Below the pieces are notes generated by a model. That model saw nothing but the letters and a program-made list of their open reading frames with translations. It did no database searches and was not told the DNA's origin. A program made the translations under genes and the position numbers. Shown in pieces: positions 17,434 through 26,158 of a stretch of DNA of 64,000 bases. Every line of letters starts with the position of its first letter. Within the stretch, counting starts at the first letter, position 1. The stretch is from the NCBI RefSeq assembly GCF_000739615.1, contig NZ_BATP01000007.1, positions 1 to 64,000 on the forward strand, written 5' to 3'. The stretch is from Haloferula sp. BvORR071 (GTDB lineage: Bacteria > Verrucomicrobiota > Verrucomicrobiia > Verrucomicrobiales > Akkermansiaceae).

Positions 17434-18419
17434 ACCCTCCCCTCATCCACATCCTGGAAGGCCCCGCTACGGACTGGAGCTCCCTGCCTGCGGCCCAAGC
17501 GATCTCCGAACAAGTCGCCGGCCCGGAGGAGAAGCCCGACGCGCGCCTGATTGCAGTCGATCCAGAAGGACGGATCGCCACCGCCGCCCTGTGGTGGAGC
17601 GACGTGCCTGCTTACGGAGACCACAAGGTTGGCACCATCGGCGGCTTCGAATCCTTCAGCGCCGAAGCGAGTGCGCAACTCCTGGAAGCCGCGGAGGAGC
17701 GCTTGCGGGAAGCGGGCTGCACCATCGCCATCGGCCCGATGAACGCCAACACCTGGCGCCGGCACCGCTTCGTGATCGAGAGCAGCGGGCGCGGGCCGTT
17801 CCTGTTAGAGCCGCGGAACAACCCCGCTTTTCCCGAATGGTGGCGCGCCGCGGGCTATCAAGAGCTGTCCCGCTACTCCTCCTCCCTCATGCCGCTGGAT
17901 GGCAGTTCGGTGGTCTCGCCGACCCTCAAGGAGCGACTGGAACGATCCGGCATCGCCATCCGTCCGCTGCATGGGGATCGCTATGATGACGAGCTGCGGG
18001 CGATCTACGCAATCAGCCTGCGCAGCTTCGCAAACAACTTCCTTTACACGCCGCTGGAGGAGGAAGGCTTTCTCGGTGCCTACCGCAAGGTGCAGTCACG
18101 CGTCGATCCCGACTTCGTGAGGATCGCGGAAAAGGACGGCGTTCCCTGCGGCTTCGTCTTCGCGATCGCGGATTTGGAAGCCGCCGCCCGCGGCGAGAAG
18201 CCGGCCCTGATCGTGAAGACCCTGGCGGTTGATCCGGAGTCGCGCTGCGCCGGGCTCGGCAGCCTGCTGGTCGATGAAGTTCACCGCCTGGGCCGCGAGA
18301 AGGGCTTCACCGAGGCGATCCACGCCCTGCAGCACGAGAACAACACCTCGCTTAAAATCACGGGCCGCCACCACGGCGACCCCATCCGCCGCTACGCCCT
18401 GTTCTCAAAACTACTATGA
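17430..18419 (+). CDS. GNAT-family N-acyltransferase-like protein
   Basis: A 329-aa protein. The C-terminal half has a GNAT acyl-CoA-binding segment, VDPESRCAGLGSLLVDEVHR near 267-286, after a beta-strand (LIVKTLAV). The N-terminal half is less clear and may be a second, degenerate GNAT fold. The Trp/Arg-rich stretch FPEWWRAAGYQELSRYSSS resembles large GNAT proteins found in lipid and natural-product clusters. Both ends overlap neighbours by ATGA, so it is tightly coupled to the prenol-kinase and ligase genes. The acceptor is unknown. Confidence 0.7.
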   Translation: MNPPLIHILEGPATDWSSLPAAQAISEQVAGPEEKPDARLIAVDPEGRIATAALWWSDVPAYGDHKVGTIGGFESFSAEASAQLLEAAEERLREAGCTIAIGPMNANTWRRHRFVIESSGRGPFLLEPRNNPAFPEWWRAAGYQELSRYSSSLMPLDGSSVVSPTLKERLERSGIAIRPLHGDRYDDELRAIYAISLRSFANNFLYTPLEEEGFLGAYRKVQSRVDPDFVRIAEKDGVPCGFVFAIADLEAAARGEKPALIVKTLAVDPESRCAGLGSLLVDEVHRLGREKGFTEAIHALQHENNTSLKITGRHHGDPIRRYALFSKLL

Positions 18420-19969
18420 ACCTCGTGGCACTCCTCCGCGAGCGGGCGGCACTCCATCCCGGGCGTCCCGCCTTGATCGATCGCCACAAGGGCTGCGACC
18501 GCAGCGTGGGCTTCGCGGAACTGCTCCAGCGGGTCGAGCGGGGTGCCGGCAGGCTAAAGGAATTGGGCCTCAAGCGCGGTAGCACGATCCTGGTCTTCCA
18601 ACCGGTTTCAATTGAACTCTACGAGATCCTTCTGGCGGCCTTCCACGGTGGTTTGCGGGTGATGCTCGCGGATCCATCGGCCGGACGTGCCTTTCTCTCG
18701 CTCTGCTGCCAGCGCCTGCCGCCCGATGCTTTCTTCGGTCCATGGAAAGCCCACCTGCTCAAGCTCGCCGTGCCAGGACTGCGGCGGATCCCGCGTGCCA
18801 TTTGCTCAACTGGATGGTTTCCCGCGGCCTCCGCATGGTCACCGGGCCACCCAGCGAGCATGGAAGAGGTTCCCGACGAAGAGCCCGCGCTGATTACTTT
18901 CACCAGCGGCAGCACCGGCGTGCCGAAGGCCGCGGTCCGCAGCCACGGCTTCCTGATGGCCCAGCACCGGGCTTTGGAGAAGGCACTCGATTTCTCGGAA
19001 GCTGAGGTCGACCTGATCACCCTGCCGGTCTTCGTGCTCGCCAACCTCGCTTCTGGTCTGACCAGCGTGTTGGCCGATACCGACCTGCGCTCGCCAGGCA
19101 AGGCAGATGCCGCGGCTATCCGCGCGCAATGCGAGCGCCATGGCGTGACCCGCTGCGCCGCCTCCCCTGCCTTCTTCGAGGCGCTGCTTGCCGGTCCCGA
19201 TTCGTTGCCACAAGTAAGCAAAGTCTACACGGGCGGCGCACCGGTTTTTCCCGATCTGCTAGAACGACTCCAAGCGGCGCTGCCGGATGCGGAAGTCACC
19301 GCGGTCTTCGGCTCCACGGAAGCGGAGCCGATGAGCCACCTCGGCGCGCACGAATACAGTGCGGATCTCGTCGCGCAGACGGCCGCGGGCTTCGGTCTCT
19401 GCGCGGGGGTGCCAGTGCCGGAGGTTGAGCTGCGGATCATCCGCGATCACTGGGGCCAGTCCTTGGCCAAGCTCACGCCGGAAGAACTCGACAATATCAC
19501 CGTGGCGCCCGGGGAGCCGGGTGAGGTCATCGTGACCGGTGATCACGTGCTCAGCGGCTATCTCGGCGGCGTGGGTGACAAGGAAACCAAGATCCACGTG
19601 GCGGGCAAGGTCTGGCACCGGACCGGCGATGCGGCGTGGCTGGATGAATCCGGCCGCTTGTGGCTGTTAGGTCGCTGTGCGGCGAAGCTTCCGGCCAGTT
19701 CACTCGCTCGCGCCGGACTTCCCGAAGGCGCGCTCGACTATCCCTTCGCGATCGAATCGGCATTGCGGGCCCGGCATCCCGGCACTCGTACCGCGGCCCT
19801 CGGCTTGAAGGGTCGGCGGGTGCTCGTCACGACGGTTGCGGACATGGAGGCCGAGGCCGCGGAGTTTGGGATCGACGAGGTCATCCGGGTGGAGGCCATC
19901 CCCCTGGACCGGCGGCACAATGCCAAGATCGACTATCCCGCCTTACTGAAACTGCTCGGGGAAGCCTGA
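18416..19969 (+). CDS. OleC-like AMP-dependent synthetase/ligase
   Basis: A 517-aa ANL-superfamily enzyme. The phosphate-binding A3 motif TFTSGSTGVPKAA begins near residue 161. A5-like VFGSTEAEPMS, the A7 block HRTGDAAWLDESGRLWLLGR and a catalytic Lys504 in RRHNAKID complete the set. The RHNAKI ending is like that of OleC, the beta-lactone synthetase of olefin biosynthesis, more than of ordinary acyl-CoA ligases. This is recalled, not searched. The activated acid is unknown. It is the last gene of the overlapping run (15002-19969) and starts within the GNAT stop codon. Confidence 0.78.
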   Translation: MNLVALLRERAALHPGRPALIDRHKGCDRSVGFAELLQRVERGAGRLKELGLKRGSTILVFQPVSIELYEILLAAFHGGLRVMLADPSAGRAFLSLCCQRLPPDAFFGPWKAHLLKLAVPGLRRIPRAICSTGWFPAASAWSPGHPASMEEVPDEEPALITFTSGSTGVPKAAVRSHGFLMAQHRALEKALDFSEAEVDLITLPVFVLANLASGLTSVLADTDLRSPGKADAAAIRAQCERHGVTRCAASPAFFEALLAGPDSLPQVSKVYTGGAPVFPDLLERLQAALPDAEVTAVFGSTEAEPMSHLGAHEYSADLVAQTAAGFGLCAGVPVPEVELRIIRDHWGQSLAKLTPEELDNITVAPGEPGEVIVTGDHVLSGYLGGVGDKETKIHVAGKVWHRTGDAAWLDESGRLWLLGRCAAKLPASSLARAGLPEGALDYPFAIESALRARHPGTRTAALGLKGRRVLVTTVADMEAEAAEFGIDEVIRVEAIPLDRRHNAKIDYPALLKLLGEA

Positions 19970-20027
19970 GCCGCTAAGACGTCGATTCCGCATTGGCGAA
20001 TCCGCGATCTCTCCGCATGCTCCGCGC

Positions 20028-21113
20028 ATGCCGACGGTGCACGTGGATCTGGGAGCGCGTTCTTATGACGTGAAGGTGGAGCAAGGCCTGCTGGTGCGGG
20101 CTGGCGAGGCGATCCGCGAGGCTGGCCTGAAGGGCCGCGCAGCGGTGATCTCCGACGAAACCGTGGCCGGGCACCACGCGCAGGCATTGCTCACAGCTTT
20201 GGAGACTGCCGGTTACACTGCAGATCTCCATCTGGTCCCCAGTGGCGAGAGCTCGAAGTCGATGGCGCGGGTCGAGCAACTCTGCTCCTCGATGGCAGCG
20301 GCGGGACATGACCGGCGATCCTTCGTCATCGCCCTGGGCGGTGGCGTGGTGGGCGATCTGGCCGGCTTCGTGGCCTCTGTCTTCTACCGCGGTATCCCCT
20401 TCGTGCAGATTCCCACGACCATCGTCGCGCAGGTCGATTCCTCGGTCGGCGGCAAGACCGGGGTGAATCTGGCGGAGGGCAAGAATCTGCTAGGCGCCTT
20501 CCACCAGCCGGCGCTGGTGCTGGTGGACCCACTGGTGCTGGCAACCCTGCCGGACCGCGAATATCACGAGGGTTTCGCCGAGGTCATCAAGCATGCGGCG
20601 ATCCGCGATGCCGCGATGCTGGCGGACATCAAGGCGCTGGATCCCGCGACCCGCGATGTGCCGGCGGATCTCATCGCCCGCAACATCGCCATCAAGGCCC
20701 GCATCGTGGAAGTGGACGAGCATGAGACCAAGGGCGTCCGTGCCCTGCTTAATCTTGGCCACACCATCGGGCACGGGATCGAGGCCTCGGTACCCTACGG
20801 TGAGATGCTGCACGGTGAGGCGATCTCGCTAGGCCTGCGCGCCGCCCTGCAGCTCTCTGAAAAGCACGCCGGCCTACCAGCCGACCAAAGCGGCACCATC
20901 CTCGGGCTCCTGCAGCATTTCCATCTCCCCCTGCAACTCGATCCCGCGATCACGACCGAGCGCGTGATGGAGAAGCTGGGCCGCGACAAGAAGTTCGAGG
21001 GCGGCAAAGTCCGCTTCGTCCTCCTGCGCGCTGCCGGTGATGCTTTCGTGAGCGCCGAGGTTACGCCCGACGATATGCGTGAGGCGATTGAGCTCCTGAG
21101 GACAAAGGCGTGA
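20028..21113 (+). CDS. aroB: 3-dehydroquinate synthase
   Basis: AroB converts DAHP to 3-dehydroquinate, the second step of the shikimate pathway, using NAD and a divalent metal. The 361-aa protein shows GGGVVGDLAGFVASVFYRG, the IPTTIVAQVDSSVGGKTGVN block and metal ligands in HEGFAEVIKHA and NLGHTIGHGIE; the Glu and His residues are present. It starts 58 bases after the ligase and is followed by a strong terminator at 21164-21200. It is probably a separate function from the lipid-type cluster even if read through. Confidence 0.96.
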   Translation: MPTVHVDLGARSYDVKVEQGLLVRAGEAIREAGLKGRAAVISDETVAGHHAQALLTALETAGYTADLHLVPSGESSKSMARVEQLCSSMAAAGHDRRSFVIALGGGVVGDLAGFVASVFYRGIPFVQIPTTIVAQVDSSVGGKTGVNLAEGKNLLGAFHQPALVLVDPLVLATLPDREYHEGFAEVIKHAAIRDAAMLADIKALDPATRDVPADLIARNIAIKARIVEVDEHETKGVRALLNLGHTIGHGIEASVPYGEMLHGEAISLGLRAALQLSEKHAGLPADQSGTILGLLQHFHLPLQLDPAITTERVMEKLGRDKKFEGGKVRFVLLRAAGDAFVSAEVTPDDMREAIELLRTKA

Positions 21114-21163
21114 GGGAACAAGGAAGGGCACTCTCCCCGTCCTCCACGCCTCTTCCAGGCAAA

Positions 21164-21200
21164 GAAAAAGGCGGAGACTCTCGTCTCCGCCTTCTTTAAA
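21164..21200. terminator. Bidirectional rho-independent terminator
   Basis: The 9-bp stem GGCGGAGAC / GTCTCCGCC (21170-21178 and 21183-21191) encloses a TCTC loop. It is flanked by AAAGAAAAA on the left and TTCTTT on the right, so it can end transcription in both directions. It lies between the convergent aroB and pseudopilin genes. Confidence 0.9.
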
Positions 21201-21217
21201 ATCTCAGATCGCGTCCC

Positions 21218-22159
21218 TTACATCCCCGGCATCTCCACCGTGCGGGAGAACTGGAAGGACTCTTGGGCGAGGATCTTCTCGCGAACCTTCTGGTCGAGGT
21301 TGCCGGCACCAAGGCGGATCACCGCGGCATCGGAGAGAACCGTGACACCGATTTCCACACCGGTGAGGCGGCCGGCCTTCAGCTCGTCGTCGCTGACCTG
21401 CGGCTTCAGGCTGCCGGACTTGGCGTCGGTCTTGATGCCGTCGCCACGCATCCGCAGTTCCTTGCCCGCCCCGGTCTCGCCGAGGGTCACGCGGACCGGC
21501 ACCGTGGTGGTGGTGTTACCCGTCTGCTGGGTCACATCGACATGGAAGGTCAGCGTGAACTGGTAGATATTCTCACAGACGAAGTTCTCCGGCTTCTTGA
21601 GGTCCGTCTTGAAGCTCTGGAAGGCACTTTCAAGATCGTCATGGCCCAGCAGCTTGTCGAAGGTGTCCTTCGGGTCCACCAGCTTGCGGTAGAAGACGAA
21701 GGTGTTCGCATCGTGGTTATCGTTGTTGTCCTTGCCGCTGATCGGGTCCTGATACTCGAGGCCGTAGCCGACACAGGAAACGTCGCCGCCCAAATCCTTT
21801 TGGCCGCCGATGTCACCCAGGTAACGGTCGGTCGCGGCGGTGAAGAGGATCAGGCTTGCGGCATTCGAACTCTGGTTCGAGGTCGGACCAGGAAGATCGT
21901 CGCTGACCTTGGCATAGAGCCAGTCGAAGTTGTTGCCACGGCGTGAGACGAAGGACTCGAAGTCCTTGGCCATCGTGTCGAGCATCGACTTGGCTTGGCG
22001 CGAGGCGCGGATCTCAGCACGGCCACGCTGCCATGCGTCCATGGCGATGCCGGTGATGGAGACAAGCACCGTCACGATGACCGTAGTGATGGCCATGGCG
22101 ACCATCAGCTCGATCAGGGTGAAGCCGCCTTTGCGCTTGGAAAATTGCGGGGTTTTCAT
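21218..22159 (-). CDS. Prepilin-like protein, Verru_Chthon cassette C-like
   Basis: A 313-aa protein with a type IV prepilin leader. A positively charged N-terminus leads into GFTLIELMVA, where cleavage and methylation would occur, then a hydrophobic helix of about 20 residues. The rest is soluble with no motif I know. It is the third of three consecutive minus-strand prepilin genes (23580 to 21218), an arrangement known in Verrucomicrobia as the Verru_Chthon cassette (proteins A-D). Length and position suggest protein C; this assignment is from memory. The large protein A of that cassette is not next to it. Confidence 0.8.
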   Translation of the reverse strand: MKTPQFSKRKGGFTLIELMVAMAITTVIVTVLVSITGIAMDAWQRGRAEIRASRQAKSMLDTMAKDFESFVSRRGNNFDWLYAKVSDDLPGPTSNQSSNAASLILFTAATDRYLGDIGGQKDLGGDVSCVGYGLEYQDPISGKDNNDNHDANTFVFYRKLVDPKDTFDKLLGHDDLESAFQSFKTDLKKPENFVCENIYQFTLTFHVDVTQQTGNTTTTVPVRVTLGETGAGKELRMRGDGIKTDAKSGSLKPQVSDDELKAGRLTGVEIGVTVLSDAAVIRLGAGNLDQKVREKILAQESFQFSRTVEMPGM

Positions 22160-22180
22160 GGAAGCGGGTTTTCGCCGGGA

Positions 22181-22900
22181 TTAACGGCGCACTGCGAGAT
22201 TACGGGTGAAGACGGGTTTTTCGAGATTCTTCGGATCGAACTTACCGCCCTGCTTCACGTAGTTCGGGTCGCTCGTCGGGATGATGTAGAATTCAGCGGC
22301 GAAGGCGATCACGGCCTCCACATAACCGTTGGAGCCCTGTCCGCCGGAGCTATCGCCAGTGTCGTTCGGATCCTGGTTGATACCGTCGTCCTCACGCTTC
22401 ACGAGCTGGCCGTTCTTGAATTCGAGCTGCGTCAGCTTGGCGGTGAAGATCCGGCCTTCCAGCGCGTTCAGGTCCTTCTGGAAAAGAGGATCATCGCGCT
22501 TGCGGACCGCAGGCTGGACGATGAAGTCCTTACCGGCAACACCGCCACCCTGCTCGTAAGGCTCCATCGAACCGTCCGAGCGGATCTCATCAGGCTTGCC
22601 GCGATACTGGTAGAGGAAGATCGACTCCTTGCCGGCGGAGGCGCCTTCGATCCACTTGTAGGCCTTGTCGAAGCCGGTGCTGTAATCGGAGGTGGTGCCC
22701 GGACGGACCGTCACGAGCTCACGCTCAAGGGCGGCGGCAAGGCGATCGGCCTCCTGCACGCTGATGGCCTTGCGCAGGCCTTGGGTGGCAGGACCAAAGA
22801 CCGCGAGGAACGCTGTGAGAAGAAGGGCCAAAACGCCAATGGCGATGACCGTCTCCATCAAGGTGAAGCCGCGGTGCTTGCGAATGGAAGTGAACTTCAT
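22181..22900 (-). CDS. Prepilin-like protein, Verru_Chthon cassette B-like
   Basis: A 239-aa protein beginning MKFTSIRKHRGFTLMETVIA. The GFTLMET site is a standard prepilin peptidase cleavage and methylation motif with the invariant Glu at +5, followed by a hydrophobic helix. The C-terminal part is Gly/Asp-rich and probably exposed. It lies 8 bases after the first prepilin gene and 21 bases before the third, so the three form one transcription unit. It is likely a minor pseudopilin of a type II secretion or type IV pilus-like machine encoded elsewhere. Confidence 0.8.
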   Translation of the reverse strand: MKFTSIRKHRGFTLMETVIAIGVLALLLTAFLAVFGPATQGLRKAISVQEADRLAAALERELVTVRPGTTSDYSTGFDKAYKWIEGASAGKESIFLYQYRGKPDEIRSDGSMEPYEQGGGVAGKDFIVQPAVRKRDDPLFQKDLNALEGRIFTAKLTQLEFKNGQLVKREDDGINQDPNDTGDSSGGQGSNGYVEAVIAFAAEFYIIPTSDPNYVKQGGKFDPKNLEKPVFTRNLAVRR

Positions 22901-22908
22901 GGGCGGAA

Positions 22909-23580
22909 TCAGAAAGTGGTAACTTGCGCGGGAAGACCGATTTGTTCGGGGTCGCGGAACAAGGAAGTGCGGCCGTTCCGCCAGACGACGAAGCCACCGA
23001 AGTCACGCTTGCCTTCCGCGGCGGGCCGGGGCGCTTGACCCAGAGGGCGGACGCCGGAACCGATCACAAAACTCGTTCCCGGACTGGTGCAAATGCCCTC
23101 AGAGTTGAACTCATAGGCGATGTACTTCCCGTCGTAGATGTCCTTGCCGAAGGTATAGGACTTTTCCTCCATGTCGCCTTCGCCGGTCTCGTGGTTCTTC
23201 TTGCTGAACTCCTTGCTGAAGTAGGTCTTCTCGGGGAGATTCTGGCCACGGCTGGAAAGCACCCACTTCTCCTTCATCGGCTGACCTTGCTCATCGAGTT
23301 CCTCGTAGCAGAGGACCAGGCGGCGGAGGTAGGTTTCTTCATTCTGCGGATCGTTGACATCGACCAGCACGCGGGCACGGGTGCCCTTGCCGACGGCAAT
23401 GGCGCGGGCCTCATCGAACAAGGCCTCGGAAGTCGCGACCGCGGAGCCAAGGCTGTTGCCGCTGCCAATGCTTTTCATCACGCCAGCGCCCAAGGTGAGC
23501 AGTAGCGAAATGATCAGAATTACCACAAGCAACTCGACCAGGCTGAAGCCTGTGAGGTGACTTTTTCGGGACGGAATCAT
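22909..23580 (-). CDS. Prepilin-like protein, Verru_Chthon cassette D-like
   Basis: A 223-aa protein, first in its transcription unit, starting at ATG 23580. The leader MIPSRKSHLTGFSLVELLVV carries the prepilin motif GFSLVEL and a long hydrophobic helix. A GspH-like body is plausible from the small residues after the helix (GSAVATSEALFDEARAIAVG), a pattern shared by many GspH/FimT-type pseudopilins. Its length and motif fit the D-type member of the Verru_Chthon set. Cargo and partners are unknown. Confidence 0.8.
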   Translation of the reverse strand: MIPSRKSHLTGFSLVELLVVILIISLLLTLGAGVMKSIGSGNSLGSAVATSEALFDEARAIAVGKGTRARVLVDVNDPQNEETYLRRLVLCYEELDEQGQPMKEKWVLSSRGQNLPEKTYFSKEFSKKNHETGEGDMEEKSYTFGKDIYDGKYIAYEFNSEGICTSPGTSFVIGSGVRPLGQAPRPAAEGKRDFGGFVVWRNGRTSLFRDPEQIGLPAQVTTF

Positions 23581-23670
23581 GGTGGGTTTTGTTTTGTGAA
23601 CTTATGGTGCGGTCTAGTGCCGGATGCAAGCGGTAATGTGTTTACATCGCAATTACCTGAATTTTCCTGA

Positions 23671-24672
23671 TTACGATTCGTAGCGGCCCTTCCGCGGGCC
23701 GGACATCCAGGCCCAGGCGGAGCTCACCATGTCGCGAACGTCCGTGTGCTTGGCGGACCAGCCCAGCGTTTGTTTGGCAAAAGACGGATCGGCAAGGAGT
23801 TGCGGTGGGTCACCGGCGCGCCGCGGGCTGTATTTCACGGGGACCGTACGGCCCGTGACTTCCTCCACGGCGGTGATGATTTCCTTTACGGAGACCCCTA
23901 CCCCGGTGCCGAGATTGCAGGCCACAGAGCTGCCGCCGGCCGCCAAGTGGGTGATCGCCGCGGCGTGCGCAGAGGCGAGATCGTCCACATGGATGTAGTC
24001 GCGGATGCAGGTGCCGTCCGGCGTCGGGTAGTCGGTGCCGAAGACATCGAGGTGGGAAATCTCTCCGGTCACGGCCATCAGGACCCGCGGGATGAGGTGG
24101 GTCTCCGGATCGTGGTCCTCGCCGATCTTGCCGTCTGCGGAGGAACCGCTGGCGTTGAAATAGCGCAGGGAGGCGGTCTTCAGGCCCCAAGCGGCGTCGC
24201 AGTCCCGTAGGATCCACTCCAGCATCAGCTTGCTGCGGCCGTAGGGATTGATCGGGTCCTGTGGGTTGGTTTCGACGATCGGGATGCTCGCCGGCACGCC
24301 GTAAGTCGCGCAGGTCGAGGAGAATACGAAATTCTTGCAGCCCTTCTCCTGCATCACTTCGAGCAGGGCCAGCGGGGCGGCGGTGTTGTTCCGGTAGTAC
24401 TTCAGCGGATTCGTGACCGACTCGCCGACGTAGGCGTAGGCGGCGAAGTGGATCACCGCAGCAAAGCCGTGGCGGTCGAAAAGCCCGGCAATCAGCTCCT
24501 TGTCGCCGATATCGCCCACCACGAGTTCCACGCCCTCGTCGACGATGGCATCCCGGTGACCGAAGACCAAATTATCGAGAACCACCACCTTGTAACCTTG
24601 GGCGGCGAGAAAACGGACGGTGTGGGAGCCGATGTAGCCGGCTCCGCCTGTGACCAAAACGGGGGTACTCAT
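23671..24672 (-). CDS. galE: UDP-glucose 4-epimerase
   Basis: GalE interconverts UDP-glucose and UDP-galactose with bound NAD, feeding galactose use and cell-surface polysaccharide synthesis. The protein of 333 aa starts at ATG 24672, directly before the Rossmann motif TGGAGYIGS (8-16). The catalytic SDR residues are SST (118-120) and Tyr144-xxx-Lys148 in NPYGRSK. FNASG and RDYIHVDDLA are also typical. The gene is alone on its strand here. It diverges from the lipoprotein gene at 24933, with 260 bases between. Confidence 0.95.
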   Translation of the reverse strand: MSTPVLVTGGAGYIGSHTVRFLAAQGYKVVVLDNLVFGHRDAIVDEGVELVVGDIGDKELIAGLFDRHGFAAVIHFAAYAYVGESVTNPLKYYRNNTAAPLALLEVMQEKGCKNFVFSSTCATYGVPASIPIVETNPQDPINPYGRSKLMLEWILRDCDAAWGLKTASLRYFNASGSSADGKIGEDHDPETHLIPRVLMAVTGEISHLDVFGTDYPTPDGTCIRDYIHVDDLASAHAAAITHLAAGGSSVACNLGTGVGVSVKEIITAVEEVTGRTVPVKYSPRRAGDPPQLLADPSFAKQTLGWSAKHTDVRDMVSSAWAWMSGPRKGRYES

Positions 24673-24932
24673 GAAATCGGATGAAAGAAAGGCAGCGTGT
24701 GCAGGGAGGAAATGGGTTTGGCGGGGCTGTGTCAACGGCGGGAGTGGCGCAGGGCACGGGCCGGAGGCGGATTTGGCGGCAAAGGCACCCGTGGCTCGAT
24801 TTCCCGCGGTGCCCTCCCCTTCTAAAGCCGCCGGAGGGGTTCCGTGTCACCATTCCGCATCCAGCCGCAAATGAGCCGCTGGACTTCGTTCGAATCGGTT
24901 GAATAATTGTCTCCAGCAATCGTCACAAAACC

Positions 24933-25853
24933 ATGATCCGGACATCCCGTTGGATTCAAGCCGCAGCGCTCGCGCTGGTCACCCTCAGTGCCACTTCCTG
25001 TTTCTATGACCCCTATGCCGGAGGCGGCGGCGGCGGATATTATGGAGGCGGCGGTGGTGGCGGCTACTACGGCGGGGGCAGCAGCGTGAATTTCGTCTAC
25101 ACCAGCAGCGACCGCTGGCTCTATGACCCGGTCGTCTATTGCTACTACGACCGCTACCGCGGCTGCTACTACGATCCCTACCTCTACGGCTACTACCCTG
25201 CCGGCTACTGCCCGCGTCCGCTCTACGGCGCCCATCACCCGTATGGCTGGGGTGGCCATGGCTACATCGGCGCGCCCACGGGCTTCCGCGACCGCGCTCT
25301 GCCGAACTACCAGAACCGCGTCCAGCAGTTGAAGGCCCAGAACTACAACTGGGCAAACAAGGTCCGCGAGCAGAACGACCGCGCCGCCGACAACCTCCGT
25401 AACCAGCGCGCTCGCGCTGCGGAGAAATACAAGGACGCGCAGTACTACCAGAAGCAGCGCAACCAGAACATGCAGTCCAACCAGGCGCAGAAGATGGAGA
25501 ACATGCGCGAGCAGCAGCAGCAGTTCAACAACAAGGCCCGCGGCCGCACTCCTTACAACCAGCCGCAATACCAGCAGCAGCAACAACAGCAGCCGCGCCA
25601 GTATCCGCAGCAGTACAAGAAAAAGAGCAACAATCCCTATGAGCAGCCGGTGACAACCGGTGGTGGCGGCAATTCCCGCCAGGCCCGCATCGCGCAGCAA
25701 CAAGCCCAAGCGCAGCAGTATGGCCGGGGTCATGGCCAGCAAGCTCAGCCCGCACCGCAGCACCAAGGTGGCGGTAACGGTGGCGGCGGCAACAACGCCG
25801 CAGCCAAGTGGAAGGAAAAGATGAAGGAGAAGAACGGCAACGGCGGCAACTGA
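24933..25853 (+). CDS. Gly/Tyr- and Gln-rich low-complexity lipoprotein
   Basis: A 306-aa protein with a lipoprotein signal peptide ending in LSATSC (lipidated Cys at about residue 23). Then come a Gly-rich stretch with Tyr (about 29-48), a Tyr/Asp-rich region (about 50-95), a charged helical region rich in Asn/Arg/Lys/Gln (about 120-190), and a Gln/Gly-rich tail ending in Lys/Asn repeats. The composition suggests an outer-membrane-associated, intrinsically disordered protein. There is no family I can name. A good terminator follows at 25880-25910. Confidence 0.75.
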   Translation: MIRTSRWIQAAALALVTLSATSCFYDPYAGGGGGGYYGGGGGGGYYGGGSSVNFVYTSSDRWLYDPVVYCYYDRYRGCYYDPYLYGYYPAGYCPRPLYGAHHPYGWGGHGYIGAPTGFRDRALPNYQNRVQQLKAQNYNWANKVREQNDRAADNLRNQRARAAEKYKDAQYYQKQRNQNMQSNQAQKMENMREQQQQFNNKARGRTPYNQPQYQQQQQQQPRQYPQQYKKKSNNPYEQPVTTGGGGNSRQARIAQQQAQAQQYGRGHGQQAQPAPQHQGGGNGGGGNNAAAKWKEKMKEKNGNGGN

Positions 25854-25879
25854 GGATCCCGCTGCAGCACGATTTCAAG

Positions 25880-25910
25880 AGCCCGTCCACGAGAGTGGAC
25901 GGGCTTTTTC
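25880..25910 (+). terminator. Rho-independent terminator after the lipoprotein gene
   Basis: The 11-bp stem AGCCCGTCCAC / GTGGACGGGCT with a GAGA loop is followed directly by a run of five T on the plus strand. It starts 27 bases after the lipoprotein stop codon. Confidence 0.92.
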
Positions 25911-25921
25911 ATTTGGACCAC

Positions 25922-26045
25922 GCCCGGTAGGGCGCGCTGGCCTCAGCGCGCCGCGGGCGATGTGGGGATCACCTTCATGCATTGCACCCGCTTGAGATCC
26001 ACGGGGATCGCACGCGGCGGCCTGGGCCAGGCCGCCCTACCGGGC
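25922..26045. repeat. Inverted REP-like pair
   Basis: Two 30-base palindromic units face each other: 25922-25952 and 26016-26045. Both begin with GCCCGGTAGGGC when read inward, and each carries its own hairpin (GGCGCGCTGGCCTCAGCGCGCC in the first; GGCGGCCTGGGCCAGGCCGCC in the second). Paired REPs of this kind (REPIN-like) are usually spread by a RAYT transposase, and one lies at 58.2 kb. The gap between the lipoprotein and decarboxylase genes (25854-26158) holds no gene. Confidence 0.65.
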
Positions 26046-26158
26046 ACGCCAGGGAGTTCCGGCACCTCAAGCTGTGGGTAAGGAGCAGATCCTGCCGGCG
26101 TACACCACAAGATCCGTCTCGCAATCAGGGCCGCTAGGCCGTTGAATGATTACCCTCC

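Noticed and set aside
16263-18419. 718-codon open frame spanning the prenol-kinase and GNAT genes
   Set aside because: Only its second part (from 17430) is the real GNAT gene. The first part is an Arg-rich shadow of the membrane protein in another frame.
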